From Dehalococcoidia bacterium UBA7891 (GTDB lineage: Bacteria > Chloroflexota > Dehalococcoidia > Lucifugimonadales > UBA826), in the NCBI GenBank assembly GCA_002500485.1, contig DLRJ01000052.1, positions 1-25,622 on the forward strand: 25,622 bases of DNA, written 5' to 3'. The position numbers and the translations under genes are program-made. Positions 1 through 7,170 of this stretch are shown piece by piece (position 1 is the stretch's first letter; the number at the start of each line of letters is the position of its first letter). The notes under the pieces are model-generated. The model was not told the origin of the DNA. It worked only from the letters and a program-made list of their open reading frames with translations, and made no database searches.

Positions 1-108
1 ACCCCACAACCAGGTAGATTTATGCGCATCACACCCAGACTAATACTATGGGCCTGCATTGGCCCTTTGGTAGTTTATTTGATAATACAGGCCTTTGGGG
101 GTAAATAA
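1..108 (+). CDS. C-terminal tail of an unidentified membrane protein (5' end outside window)
   Basis: The first frame is open from the window edge to a TAA at 106-108. It encodes 35 residues: a short basic segment with Arg and Pro, then about 20 hydrophobic residues (LILWACIGPLVVYLIIQAFG), then Gly-Lys at the end. This looks like a single C-terminal transmembrane helix, of a larger protein or of a small membrane protein starting just outside the window. An internal ATG at 22 could start a 28-residue peptide, but there is no clear ribosome binding site before it. The stop lies 24 bases before the next gene. Family not recognisable; the call rests on the open frame and hydrophobicity only. Confidence 0.4.
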   Translation, partial: TPQPGRFMRITPRLILWACIGPLVVYLIIQAFGGK

Positions 109-132
109 AAAATAGCCGTAGGAGAAACACCA

Positions 133-945
133 TTGAGTGGAAGAAAAGTCCTGATAACGGGATTAGCAGGGAAAATAGGTGGAATAATCCGGTCAAACCT
201 AACGTTAAAATACGCTTTGAGTGGTCTTGACCTTCAGAAAGTGCCAGAATTTCCTACTACTGTCGCTAATCTTTCAAATCTGGATGAAATACTGCCGGCA
301 TTTGAAGGTATTGACACAGTTGTTCATCTGGCAGCAGATCCGAATCATCAAGGTAGTTGGGAAAGCAATCTGGAAAACAACATAATTGGTACGCGTAACG
401 TATATGAAGCCGCCCGCCGATCAGGAGTGAACCGGATCGTTTTTGCTAGCAGCAATCATGCCTTGGGATTTTATCCTCTAAGGGATAATCCCTATAAACA
501 AATCTATGAGGGAGAATTCCGAGAGGTACGTCACCCAGTTATTCCCTTGGCCACCAATCTTGTACGACCAGACGGTTATTATGGGGTAAGTAAGGCATTC
601 GGGGAATCCTTAGGTAGCTATTTTCATGACGAATATGGAATGTCGGTCATATGTCTGAGAATAGGTTGGGTAATGGAGCCAGACGACCCGACCTTTGCTC
701 CGTCCGCCTTGTCTTTGTGGATGAGCCATAAAGACACCGCAAACCTGATCGACTGCAGCATAGATGCGCCAGAGTCTGTAGGATTTGCTATCGTCTACGG
801 AATGTCAGATAACACTTATGGAATATGGGATTTGGAACAAGGGCGGAAGATAATAGGTTTTATGCCTGAAGATAACGCAGGCACACAATGGGCTCCATCA
901 AAAGATCGGTCTTCAGTCATGAAATCTGGAGACCCACAAGAATGA
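133..945 (+). CDS. Uronate-dehydrogenase-like NAD(P)-dependent short-chain dehydrogenase (extended SDR)
   Basis: This is a 270-residue cytosolic Rossmann-fold enzyme. The nucleotide-binding motif is G10-x2-G13-x2-G16 and the catalytic motif is Y150-x3-K154, with S106/S107 in an SSNHALGFYP segment. That SSNH...G.YP block and the YGVSKAFGE block resemble bacterial uronate dehydrogenases (EC 1.1.1.203), which oxidise D-galacturonate or D-glucuronate to aldarolactones with NAD+ and are of similar size (about 265 residues). The start is TTG at 133, chosen because AGGAG lies about 9 bases upstream and no ATG is available. The gene ends 24 bases before an enolase-superfamily gene, so the two probably form an operon, which fits a sugar-acid oxidation route. 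The exact uronate is inference; another NAD-dependent epimerase/dehydratase activity is possible. Confidence 0.8.
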   Translation: MSGRKVLITGLAGKIGGIIRSNLTLKYALSGLDLQKVPEFPTTVANLSNLDEILPAFEGIDTVVHLAADPNHQGSWESNLENNIIGTRNVYEAARRSGVNRIVFASSNHALGFYPLRDNPYKQIYEGEFREVRHPVIPLATNLVRPDGYYGVSKAFGESLGSYFHDEYGMSVICLRIGWVMEPDDPTFAPSALSLWMSHKDTANLIDCSIDAPESVGFAIVYGMSDNTYGIWDLEQGRKIIGFMPEDNAGTQWAPSKDRSSVMKSGDPQE

Positions 946-969
946 TTGATTGCAAGAGGAGAAAAAGAA

Positions 970-2055
970 ATGAAAATACAAAGATATGAGACAGGTATTG
1001 TCAGTCTGCCTAGAGAGGAAGGTCCTCTGTCAGGAGGGATGGGCAGTAAGGCAGAATTCATAACGATAAAGATCATCACGGATGATGGTATCGAAGGAAT
1101 AGGTTATTCGGGGTTCGCGAGTTCAGTAATGGTCAAGGCCTTAAAGGAAACCGTTGATGCATTGCTTGAACAGATTATAGGAGAAGACCCCAGGCGAGTA
1201 GAACATATCAATACTTACCTGAGAAATCTGGCGGGAGGCGGAGCCCCAGCTGGCCTTGTAACACGGGGAGTCTCAGGAATTGATGTTGCCCTATGGGATA
1301 TTAAAGGCAAAGCTGCATCAGAACCTCTCCACAGATTGCTAGGAGGGTTCAGAGACACTGTTCCCACTTATGCAAGTGGTTATTTATGGCGAAATTTTGA
1401 CTTGAGCCGGTTAGAAAATACAAGTAAAGAGCTCGTAGCTCAGGGCTTCAAGGCTATGAAGTTTCGTATGGGAGCTGAAGATAGTGCCCAAAAAGAGATA
1501 GCAAGAATGGAAACCATGAGAAATTCAGTGGGTCCAGACATTACAGTGATGCTGGATATCAACCAGGGTTGGGACGTTAACACCGCCATTTCCATAGGAA
1601 GGGAACTCGCACAATATGATCTTTTTTGGCTAGAAGATCCAATAAATCACCAAGATTTTGAAGGTTTGTCTCGTATCGCCGATGCCTTGGACACACCAGT
1701 TGCAGCGGGAGAATACCACTATGGTATCGAACCATTTAGGACTCAACTAGAACGTCGATCCATCGATATAGTCATGGTCGATTTACTCAGAGCCGGAGGG
1801 ATAACACAGTGGATGAAGGCAGCTCACCTAGCTGAGGCTTACAATTTACCAGTTGTTACACATTTGGCCACAGAGGTCTTGATGCACTGCTTGGCTGCTT
1901 GTCCAAACGGTTTGTACGTGGAACACATGCCATGGACCTTTGCCATGTTCAATGAGGAACCCGAAGTTGTCGGTGGGGAAATTGTTTTGCCTCAAAGTCC
2001 AGGATTAGGGTTGTCCTTCAACGACGACAATTTAAAAAAATATGCGGTTTCTTAA
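970..2055 (+). CDS. Enolase-superfamily enzyme, mandelate-racemase subgroup (aldarate/aldarolactone-acting candidate)
   Basis: A 361-residue protein of the mandelate racemase/muconate lactonizing family, which abstracts the alpha proton of a carboxylate held on Mg2+. Visible active-site residues are K164-F-R166 (KxR on the second barrel strand), metal ligands D196, E222 (WLEDP) and E248 (GEYHYG), the dyad D271/H298, and E318. These numbers fall within one of the mandelate racemase positions. The ATG at 970 is preferred over an in-frame TTG at 946 because GAGGAG lies 8 bases upstream of the ATG, whereas the TTG directly abuts the previous stop. The uronate-dehydrogenase-like neighbour suggests a substrate such as an aldarate or its lactone, as in the Udh/galactarolactone cycloisomerase pathway of Agrobacterium. 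Fold and subgroup are near certain; the substrate is inference. Confidence 0.85.
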   Translation: MKIQRYETGIVSLPREEGPLSGGMGSKAEFITIKIITDDGIEGIGYSGFASSVMVKALKETVDALLEQIIGEDPRRVEHINTYLRNLAGGGAPAGLVTRGVSGIDVALWDIKGKAASEPLHRLLGGFRDTVPTYASGYLWRNFDLSRLENTSKELVAQGFKAMKFRMGAEDSAQKEIARMETMRNSVGPDITVMLDINQGWDVNTAISIGRELAQYDLFWLEDPINHQDFEGLSRIADALDTPVAAGEYHYGIEPFRTQLERRSIDIVMVDLLRAGGITQWMKAAHLAEAYNLPVVTHLATEVLMHCLAACPNGLYVEHMPWTFAMFNEEPEVVGGEIVLPQSPGLGLSFNDDNLKKYAVS

Positions 2056-2173
2056 TTTTTATAGATACCCACCAATAATTGCATACCTACTTAGTCCTAG
2101 GTGATATGGTAAACTGAGGGGTGGATTTATAGCTCGATTTTCACTTTCTTAGAATCTCTCAAGGAGTTTTGAA

Positions 2174-4453
2174 TTGGCAACGCAGACACCGAAAAATTAC
2201 AGCGCCATTGGGAAAAGACCTGTCCGACACGATGGAGCAGATAAAGTTACCGGAAAAGCTCAATACGGAGCGGATTTGAACTTGCCCAGAATGTTATTTG
2301 GCAAGGTCCTACGGAGCCCACACGCACATGCCCGAATTAAGTCAATCGATCTGTCTGCAGCACTTGCTCACCCAGAGGTCAAGGCTATCGTCACCTCCAG
2401 TGATTTATCGCCTTTGCCGGATAAACCTGCAGAGGTGGGTGAAGACCTCTATGCGAATATGAAGTATGTGAGAGACAGGATTCTCGCTTCTGATAAAGTT
2501 TTATTTAAAGGTCACCCTGTGGCAGCCATTGCGGCTAATGGGCTTCATGAAGCAGAAGAACTTTTATCATTGATCAAGGTGGAATATGAAGTTCTGGAAT
2601 CGGTGACCGACGTCGAATCTGCGATGTCTGAAAATGCCCCAATACTCCATGGCACTATTAGATTTGCCTCGATGTCAGGGGACGAAGTTCATGGCTCCAA
2701 CATTGCTAGTCATGATCAATACATACTCGGGGATATAAATGAAGGCTTTAAAAAGGCCGACCTAACTATTGAAAGAGAATATCGGACCAAAACAGTGCAT
2801 CAAGGCTATATTGAACCACAAAACGGTACAGCTTCCTGGAGGTCGGATGGCCACGTTACCATTTGGTGCAGCAGCCAAGGACATTTCGGGATCAGAGATC
2901 AAGTTTCTACTATTTTGGGTCTGCCCGTTTCTAAAGTAACTATAGTCCCCATGGAAATTGGCGGTGGTTTTGGTGGGAAGCTTCCTTGCTATTTAGAACC
3001 CTTAGCCGCCCTTCTATCCAAAAAAACTGGTACCCCAGTCAAGATGTTCATGACACGATCTGAAGTGATTGAGGCCTCAGGGCCAACCTCTGGAAGTTTT
3101 GTTAGGGTGAAAATAGGTGTTACGAATGATGGGAAAATTACTGCCGCCAAAGGCTATCTTGCTTTCGAGGCTGGTGCATTTCCCGGCTCCCCCATAGGAG
3201 GAGCTACCGCATGTATGCTTTCCCCTTATGACATAGAAAATCTACAGCTGGATGGATATGATGTGGTCGACAATAAACCTAAAACTACGGCATACCGAGG
3301 CCCCGGGGCTCCCATAGGTGCCTTAGCGGTGGAAACTGTTATAGACGAGATCGCGGAGAAGCTGAAAATCGACCCGGTCGATCTTCGACTGTTGAATGCT
3401 GCCAAGGAAGGTACACGAAGATCAGACGGAGTTGTCAACGGCAAGATTGGAATGATTGAGCTTTCGGAGATTGTAAAAAATCACGACCATTACCAAACAC
3501 CTTTGGAAGAAGTTGAAGGTAAGTTAAGAGGCAGAGGAATAGCGTTCGGATACTGGAGAAATAACACTGGACCGGCCGCATGCGTTGCCACTGTTACACC
3601 GGATGGAGCAGTCAATCTATCTGAAGGTTCTGTGGATGTTGGGGGCTCTAGAACTGCAATAGCACAACAACTTGCTGAAGTCCTCTCCATACCAGTTGAA
3701 GACGTTAACCCACAAGTTGCCGACACTGATTCCATAGGATACACATCAGTAACAGGTGGCAGTGGGGTTGCTTTTAAATCTGGCTGGGCTGCATTTGAAG
3801 CGGCACAAGAAGTAAAAAAAGAAATGTTAAAGAGAGCAAGTTTGGTATGGGACGCCAAGGAAGATGAAGTCGAATATGCCGATGGAATTGCCCAACACAA
3901 ATCCGACCCTGAACTTAAACTGACTTTTAAGGAAATTGCAGCAGCTTCGAATGGAACAGGTGGACCGATTGTTGGTAGTGCTGGAGTCAACCCTAGAGGC
4001 GTCGGAGGATCATTCGCAGCTATGCTTGTAGATGTAGAAGTCGATGAGGAAACTGGCAAGACGACAATCCTTCGGTGCACCCCTTTCACTGACGTAGGGA
4101 AGGCAATTCATCCAGCTTACGTGGAAGGTCAAATCCAAGGAGGCACGGCGCAAGGTATCGGTTGGGCTTTGAACGAGGAATACTTTATGAGTGACGATGG
4201 TAAAGTCATGAATGCTAGCCTTTTGGATTATCGAATGCCCACAAGTTTAGACCTGCCTATGATAGATCCTGTGGTGGTAGAGGTATTTAATCCAGGGCAC
4301 CCTTTCGGTGTGAGAGGTGTAGGAGAATCTCCTCTAGTACCACCACTCGCTGCAATGGCCAATGCCTTATATCATGCTACCGGAGTGAGAATGCGAGAAT
4401 TACCAATGTCTCCTACAGCTGTAAAAAAGGCTATCGATAACGCCAAAATTTAG
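2174..4453 (+). CDS. Molybdopterin-binding catalytic subunit, xanthine dehydrogenase/aldehyde oxidase family
   Basis: A 759-residue large subunit of a molybdenum hydroxylase, the normal size for a stand-alone catalytic subunit. It shows the N-terminal alpha/beta hammerhead domain (about residues 15-130), the GGGFGGK motif at about 263-269, AYRGPG at 373-378, and GVGESP near the C terminus with the invariant active-site Glu at about 718. These enzymes hydroxylate heteroaromatic or aldehyde carbons with water as oxygen source. AYRGPG differs from the AYRCSFR loop of form I CO dehydrogenase, so this is not CoxL. Start is TTG at 2174 with AAGGAG 7 bases upstream. No FAD-domain or [2Fe-2S] subunit lies beside it, so its electron-transfer partners must be encoded elsewhere or outside the window. 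Substrate unknown. Confidence 0.88.
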   Translation: MATQTPKNYSAIGKRPVRHDGADKVTGKAQYGADLNLPRMLFGKVLRSPHAHARIKSIDLSAALAHPEVKAIVTSSDLSPLPDKPAEVGEDLYANMKYVRDRILASDKVLFKGHPVAAIAANGLHEAEELLSLIKVEYEVLESVTDVESAMSENAPILHGTIRFASMSGDEVHGSNIASHDQYILGDINEGFKKADLTIEREYRTKTVHQGYIEPQNGTASWRSDGHVTIWCSSQGHFGIRDQVSTILGLPVSKVTIVPMEIGGGFGGKLPCYLEPLAALLSKKTGTPVKMFMTRSEVIEASGPTSGSFVRVKIGVTNDGKITAAKGYLAFEAGAFPGSPIGGATACMLSPYDIENLQLDGYDVVDNKPKTTAYRGPGAPIGALAVETVIDEIAEKLKIDPVDLRLLNAAKEGTRRSDGVVNGKIGMIELSEIVKNHDHYQTPLEEVEGKLRGRGIAFGYWRNNTGPAACVATVTPDGAVNLSEGSVDVGGSRTAIAQQLAEVLSIPVEDVNPQVADTDSIGYTSVTGGSGVAFKSGWAAFEAAQEVKKEMLKRASLVWDAKEDEVEYADGIAQHKSDPELKLTFKEIAAASNGTGGPIVGSAGVNPRGVGGSFAAMLVDVEVDEETGKTTILRCTPFTDVGKAIHPAYVEGQIQGGTAQGIGWALNEEYFMSDDGKVMNASLLDYRMPTSLDLPMIDPVVVEVFNPGHPFGVRGVGESPLVPPLAAMANALYHATGVRMRELPMSPTAVKKAIDNAKI

Positions 4454-4516
4454 TCCCAGGCTTAAATTTTAGTATCATTTAAGGTACGTACGAAAAGAAA
4501 TTAACGAGGTTTAATA

Positions 4517-6118
4517 ATGCCAAAACAATTCCAATTTAAAGACAATGCCCGAACTCAATTGATGGAAGGTATCGATCTTATGGCCCGCACTGTGGGAATA
4601 ACTTTAGGACCTAGTGGTCGGAATGTAATCTTAGAAAAAGAGTTCGGCCCCCCCCAGGTATGTAGTGATGGAGTAACCATAGCCAAAGAGATTGAGTTGC
4701 TTGAACCATTTCACAATATGGGTGCGCAGCTACTTAAGGAGGCGGCCTCAAAGACAAATGATGATGTGGGAGACGGTACCACCACATCCACAATCTTAGC
4801 CCAAGCTATATTAAAAAACGGTTTTAAGAATATAGCCGCCGGTGCTGACCCAATGGCCCTGAAAAGAGGTATTGATCAAGCAGTGGATGTGATAACCAAA
4901 GAATTGATAAATATCTCAAAAGATGTCACCGGAGACGAACAGATTTCGCAAGTAGCGGTGCTTTCCGCACATGATGAGAAAATGGGCCAATTGATAGGCC
5001 AGGTGATGAGTAAGGTTGGAAAAGATGGCGTCGTAACTGTCGAAGAATCGCGAGGCCAGGACTATGAGGTCGAATATGTAGAAGGCATGGAAATAGATAG
5101 GGGGTATTTATCCCCTTATTTTGTGACTGACCAAGATAGAATGGTTACAGAGCTTAATGAGCCCTACATCCTCATTACTTCGGAAAAAATTACGAGTCTA
5201 GAAGAATTACTCCCATTTCTTGAGAAGTTTAGCGCTGTCGGCAGAGAACTAGTCCTGATAGCTGAAGATATAGAAGAGCAGGCCCTAGCCACACTTGTTG
5301 TAAACAAAATGAAAGGGACACTAAATTGCCTTGGGGTAAAAGCTCCTGCTTTCGGAGATAGGAGAAAAGCTATCCTGGAAGATATGTCCATTCTTTTCGG
5401 TGGAACAGTCATAAGTAGTGAAACAGGTAGAACTCTTGATTCCATCGAGATTTCAGATTTAGGAAGATGCAGAAGGGTTATATCCACCAAGGATTCCACT
5501 ACTTTCGTAGAGGGAAGTGGAGAGGCAAGCCTTATCGATGCAAGGGTGAGTAATATAAAATCTCAGGCTCAAGAGACCAAATCTGATTACGACCGTGAAA
5601 AGCTGGAAGAGCGTGCGGCAAAACTATCGGGTGGTGTGTCGATAATAAAGGTCGGAGCCGCAACGGAAGTTGAATTGAAGGAAAAAAAGCAGAGAGTGGA
5701 AGATGCATTATCTGCTACCCGGGCAGCTATGGAAGAAGGAATCCTCCCAGGAGGTGGTACCTCACTTATCAGAATAGCTGCTGATTTACGTGAAAATTAC
5801 TCAGATAGTTCTGATGAGGCAACTGGGGCCAGGATTGTTTTGGATTCTGTAGATGCACCTGTTGTACTTTTGATACAAAATGCTGGGTTTAGTGGTCAGG
5901 TAGTACTGGATGCGATTAAAAAAGGAAGTGGTGACTACGGGTTTGATGCTGAAAATGATAGGTATGGCAGTATGTACGAATTCGGTGTGATCGATCCAGT
6001 GAAAGTCACGAGGTCGGCCCTTGAAAATGCAGCAAGCATAGCTGGTATGGTCTTAACCACGGAATCTCTCATTACAGAGTTGGATCCTCCTAAATTACCA
6101 GCACCATTTGACGACTAA
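4517..6118 (+). CDS. groEL: Chaperonin GroEL (Hsp60), divergent paralogue type
   Basis: A 533-residue group I chaperonin subunit, expected to form the ATP-driven folding cage in the cytosol. ATPase landmarks are present: SDGVTIAKEIEL (D51, equivalent of E. coli D52), GDGTTT (D86, equivalent of D87), VEDALSATRAA (equivalent of the D398 region) and the GILPGGG loop. The apical segment with ALATLVVN and KAPAFGDRRKA is also recognisable. Odd points: S33 replaces the usual Lys/Arg in GPKGRNV, S50 replaces Asn before DGVT, the C terminus ends in PAPFDD without a Gly-Gly-Met tail, and no groES is adjacent. No CIRCE-type inverted repeat is visible in the 63-base upstream gap. The start has GAGG about 8 bases upstream. 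These features suggest a second, specialised GroEL copy; that is inference. Confidence 0.95.
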   Translation: MPKQFQFKDNARTQLMEGIDLMARTVGITLGPSGRNVILEKEFGPPQVCSDGVTIAKEIELLEPFHNMGAQLLKEAASKTNDDVGDGTTTSTILAQAILKNGFKNIAAGADPMALKRGIDQAVDVITKELINISKDVTGDEQISQVAVLSAHDEKMGQLIGQVMSKVGKDGVVTVEESRGQDYEVEYVEGMEIDRGYLSPYFVTDQDRMVTELNEPYILITSEKITSLEELLPFLEKFSAVGRELVLIAEDIEEQALATLVVNKMKGTLNCLGVKAPAFGDRRKAILEDMSILFGGTVISSETGRTLDSIEISDLGRCRRVISTKDSTTFVEGSGEASLIDARVSNIKSQAQETKSDYDREKLEERAAKLSGGVSIIKVGAATEVELKEKKQRVEDALSATRAAMEEGILPGGGTSLIRIAADLRENYSDSSDEATGARIVLDSVDAPVVLLIQNAGFSGQVVLDAIKKGSGDYGFDAENDRYGSMYEFGVIDPVKVTRSALENAASIAGMVLTTESLITELDPPKLPAPFDD

Positions 6119-6134
6119 ATTTTCATTCTCAACA

Positions 6135-6156
6135 GGGCGGCCTCAAAAAACCGCCC
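6135..6156 (+). terminator. GC-rich stem-loop after groEL (possible weak terminator)
   Basis: GGGCGG (6135-6140) pairs with CCGCCC (6151-6156) around a 10-base loop, 16 bases after the groEL stop and 15 before the next ATG. There is no T-run after the stem, so it may be a transcription pause or mRNA stability element rather than a classical intrinsic terminator. Confidence 0.35.
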
Positions 6157-6171
6157 CAAAGGGAAAGACCT

Positions 6172-7170
6172 ATGTCAACCGATAAAGAAAATGAAAATCC
6201 TATAGACCCGGACGTTACTATTTCAGTGGAAATAGTGAGTAAGAGCTTTGGACCTCACAAAGCTGTATCCAACCTATCTTTTTCAATCAAAAGAGGAGAG
6301 ATAGTTGGTTTTCTAGGCCCAAACGGGGCCGGTAAAACGACTACCATGAGATTGCTGACTTCTTATTACACTCCAGACACCGGTAAAATCCTTATAAACG
6401 GAATAGACAATTCAGAGAACGACTTAGAAACCAGGAAAAGCATTGGATACCTAGCGGAAAACAATCCTTTGTATGAAGATTTATTGGTCAGTGAATATCT
6501 TGATTTTATAGCTGATCTCAGGGGACTTTCAGGCAAGGAAAGAACCCGTAACTTGGAACAAACCGTTGAAGAGGCCAGCTTACAAGAAGTTTTCTATCGG
6601 CCCATAAGCGAATTATCCAAGGGGTATCATCAAAGGGTAGGCTTGGCTGGCGCTATAATTCACCGGCCTTCCATCCTGATACTGGATGAACCTACCGAAG
6701 GTTTAGACCCCAATCAACGTTTATCGATGAGGGATTTAATCAAATCTTTGGGTCAAGATCGAACAGTTTTAGTGACAACTCACGTTATGCAAGAAGTAGA
6801 AAATACCTGTGAGCGAGTGTTACTTATAAACCGAGGCCAACTCACAGCTGACAGTCCGGTCGATGAAATTTTTCAACTCACACCTGGGTTAAGAAAAATA
6901 TATGTGGAGGCGGAAGGTAATCAAATTGAATCAGGTTTATCTTCACTAGATTCGGTGAAATCTGTCGAACGATTGGATCCGATTGATTCTAGAAAAAGAT
7001 ACATCGTCAATCTATCAGGTTCCGAAGATCCAAGACCAGCTATATTTAAAATTGCTACTAACAATGGATGGATACTGTGGGAATTGCATGAAGAACGCAT
7101 GCGTCTAGAAGACGTATTTCACACCCTCACATCAGAAAATGAGGCTGAAAGGTCGCTACTAGGATCATGA
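6172..7170 (+). CDS. ABC transporter ATP-binding protein, GldA/ABC-2 type
   Basis: A 332-residue nucleotide-binding subunit. Walker A is GPNGAGKTTT (49-58), the signature is the variant LSKGY (148-152), Walker B ends in LILDEPTEGLD with catalytic E173, and the switch His is H204 in TTHVMQEV. The C-terminal ~100 residues form the extra domain common in ABC-2 exporters of the gliding/NosF type. The gene overlaps the next one by ATGA at 7167-7170, so ATPase and permease are translationally coupled. The only ribosome-binding sequence is the purine run AAAGGGAAAG just downstream of the stem-loop. The transported substrate is unknown; homologous GldA/GldF/GldG systems are linked to surface or envelope functions. 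Confidence 0.9.
   Translation: MSTDKENENPIDPDVTISVEIVSKSFGPHKAVSNLSFSIKRGEIVGFLGPNGAGKTTTMRLLTSYYTPDTGKILINGIDNSENDLETRKSIGYLAENNPLYEDLLVSEYLDFIADLRGLSGKERTRNLEQTVEEASLQEVFYRPISELSKGYHQRVGLAGAIIHRPSILILDEPTEGLDPNQRLSMRDLIKSLGQDRTVLVTTHVMQEVENTCERVLLINRGQLTADSPVDEIFQLTPGLRKIYVEAEGNQIESGLSSLDSVKSVERLDPIDSRKRYIVNLSGSEDPRPAIFKIATNNGWILWELHEERMRLEDVFHTLTSENEAERSLLGS

Noticed and set aside
946..969. TTG at 946 as the start of the first enolase-superfamily gene
   Set aside because: It directly abuts the previous stop, and GAGGAG is correctly spaced for the ATG at 970, whose numbering also matches the family.
3490..4089. Long open frame of 199 codons on the - strand inside the Mo-hydroxylase gene
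   Set aside because: The product is Ser/Pro-rich low-complexity sequence without family motifs, and the + strand gene is a clear match to a known family; it is an antisense shadow.
2174..4453. CO dehydrogenase large subunit (CoxL)
   Set aside because: The loop reads AYRGPG rather than AYRCSFR (form I), and coxM/coxS genes are absent.
4454..4516. CIRCE heat-shock operator before groEL
   Set aside because: No TTAGCACTC-like inverted repeat in the 63-base gap.
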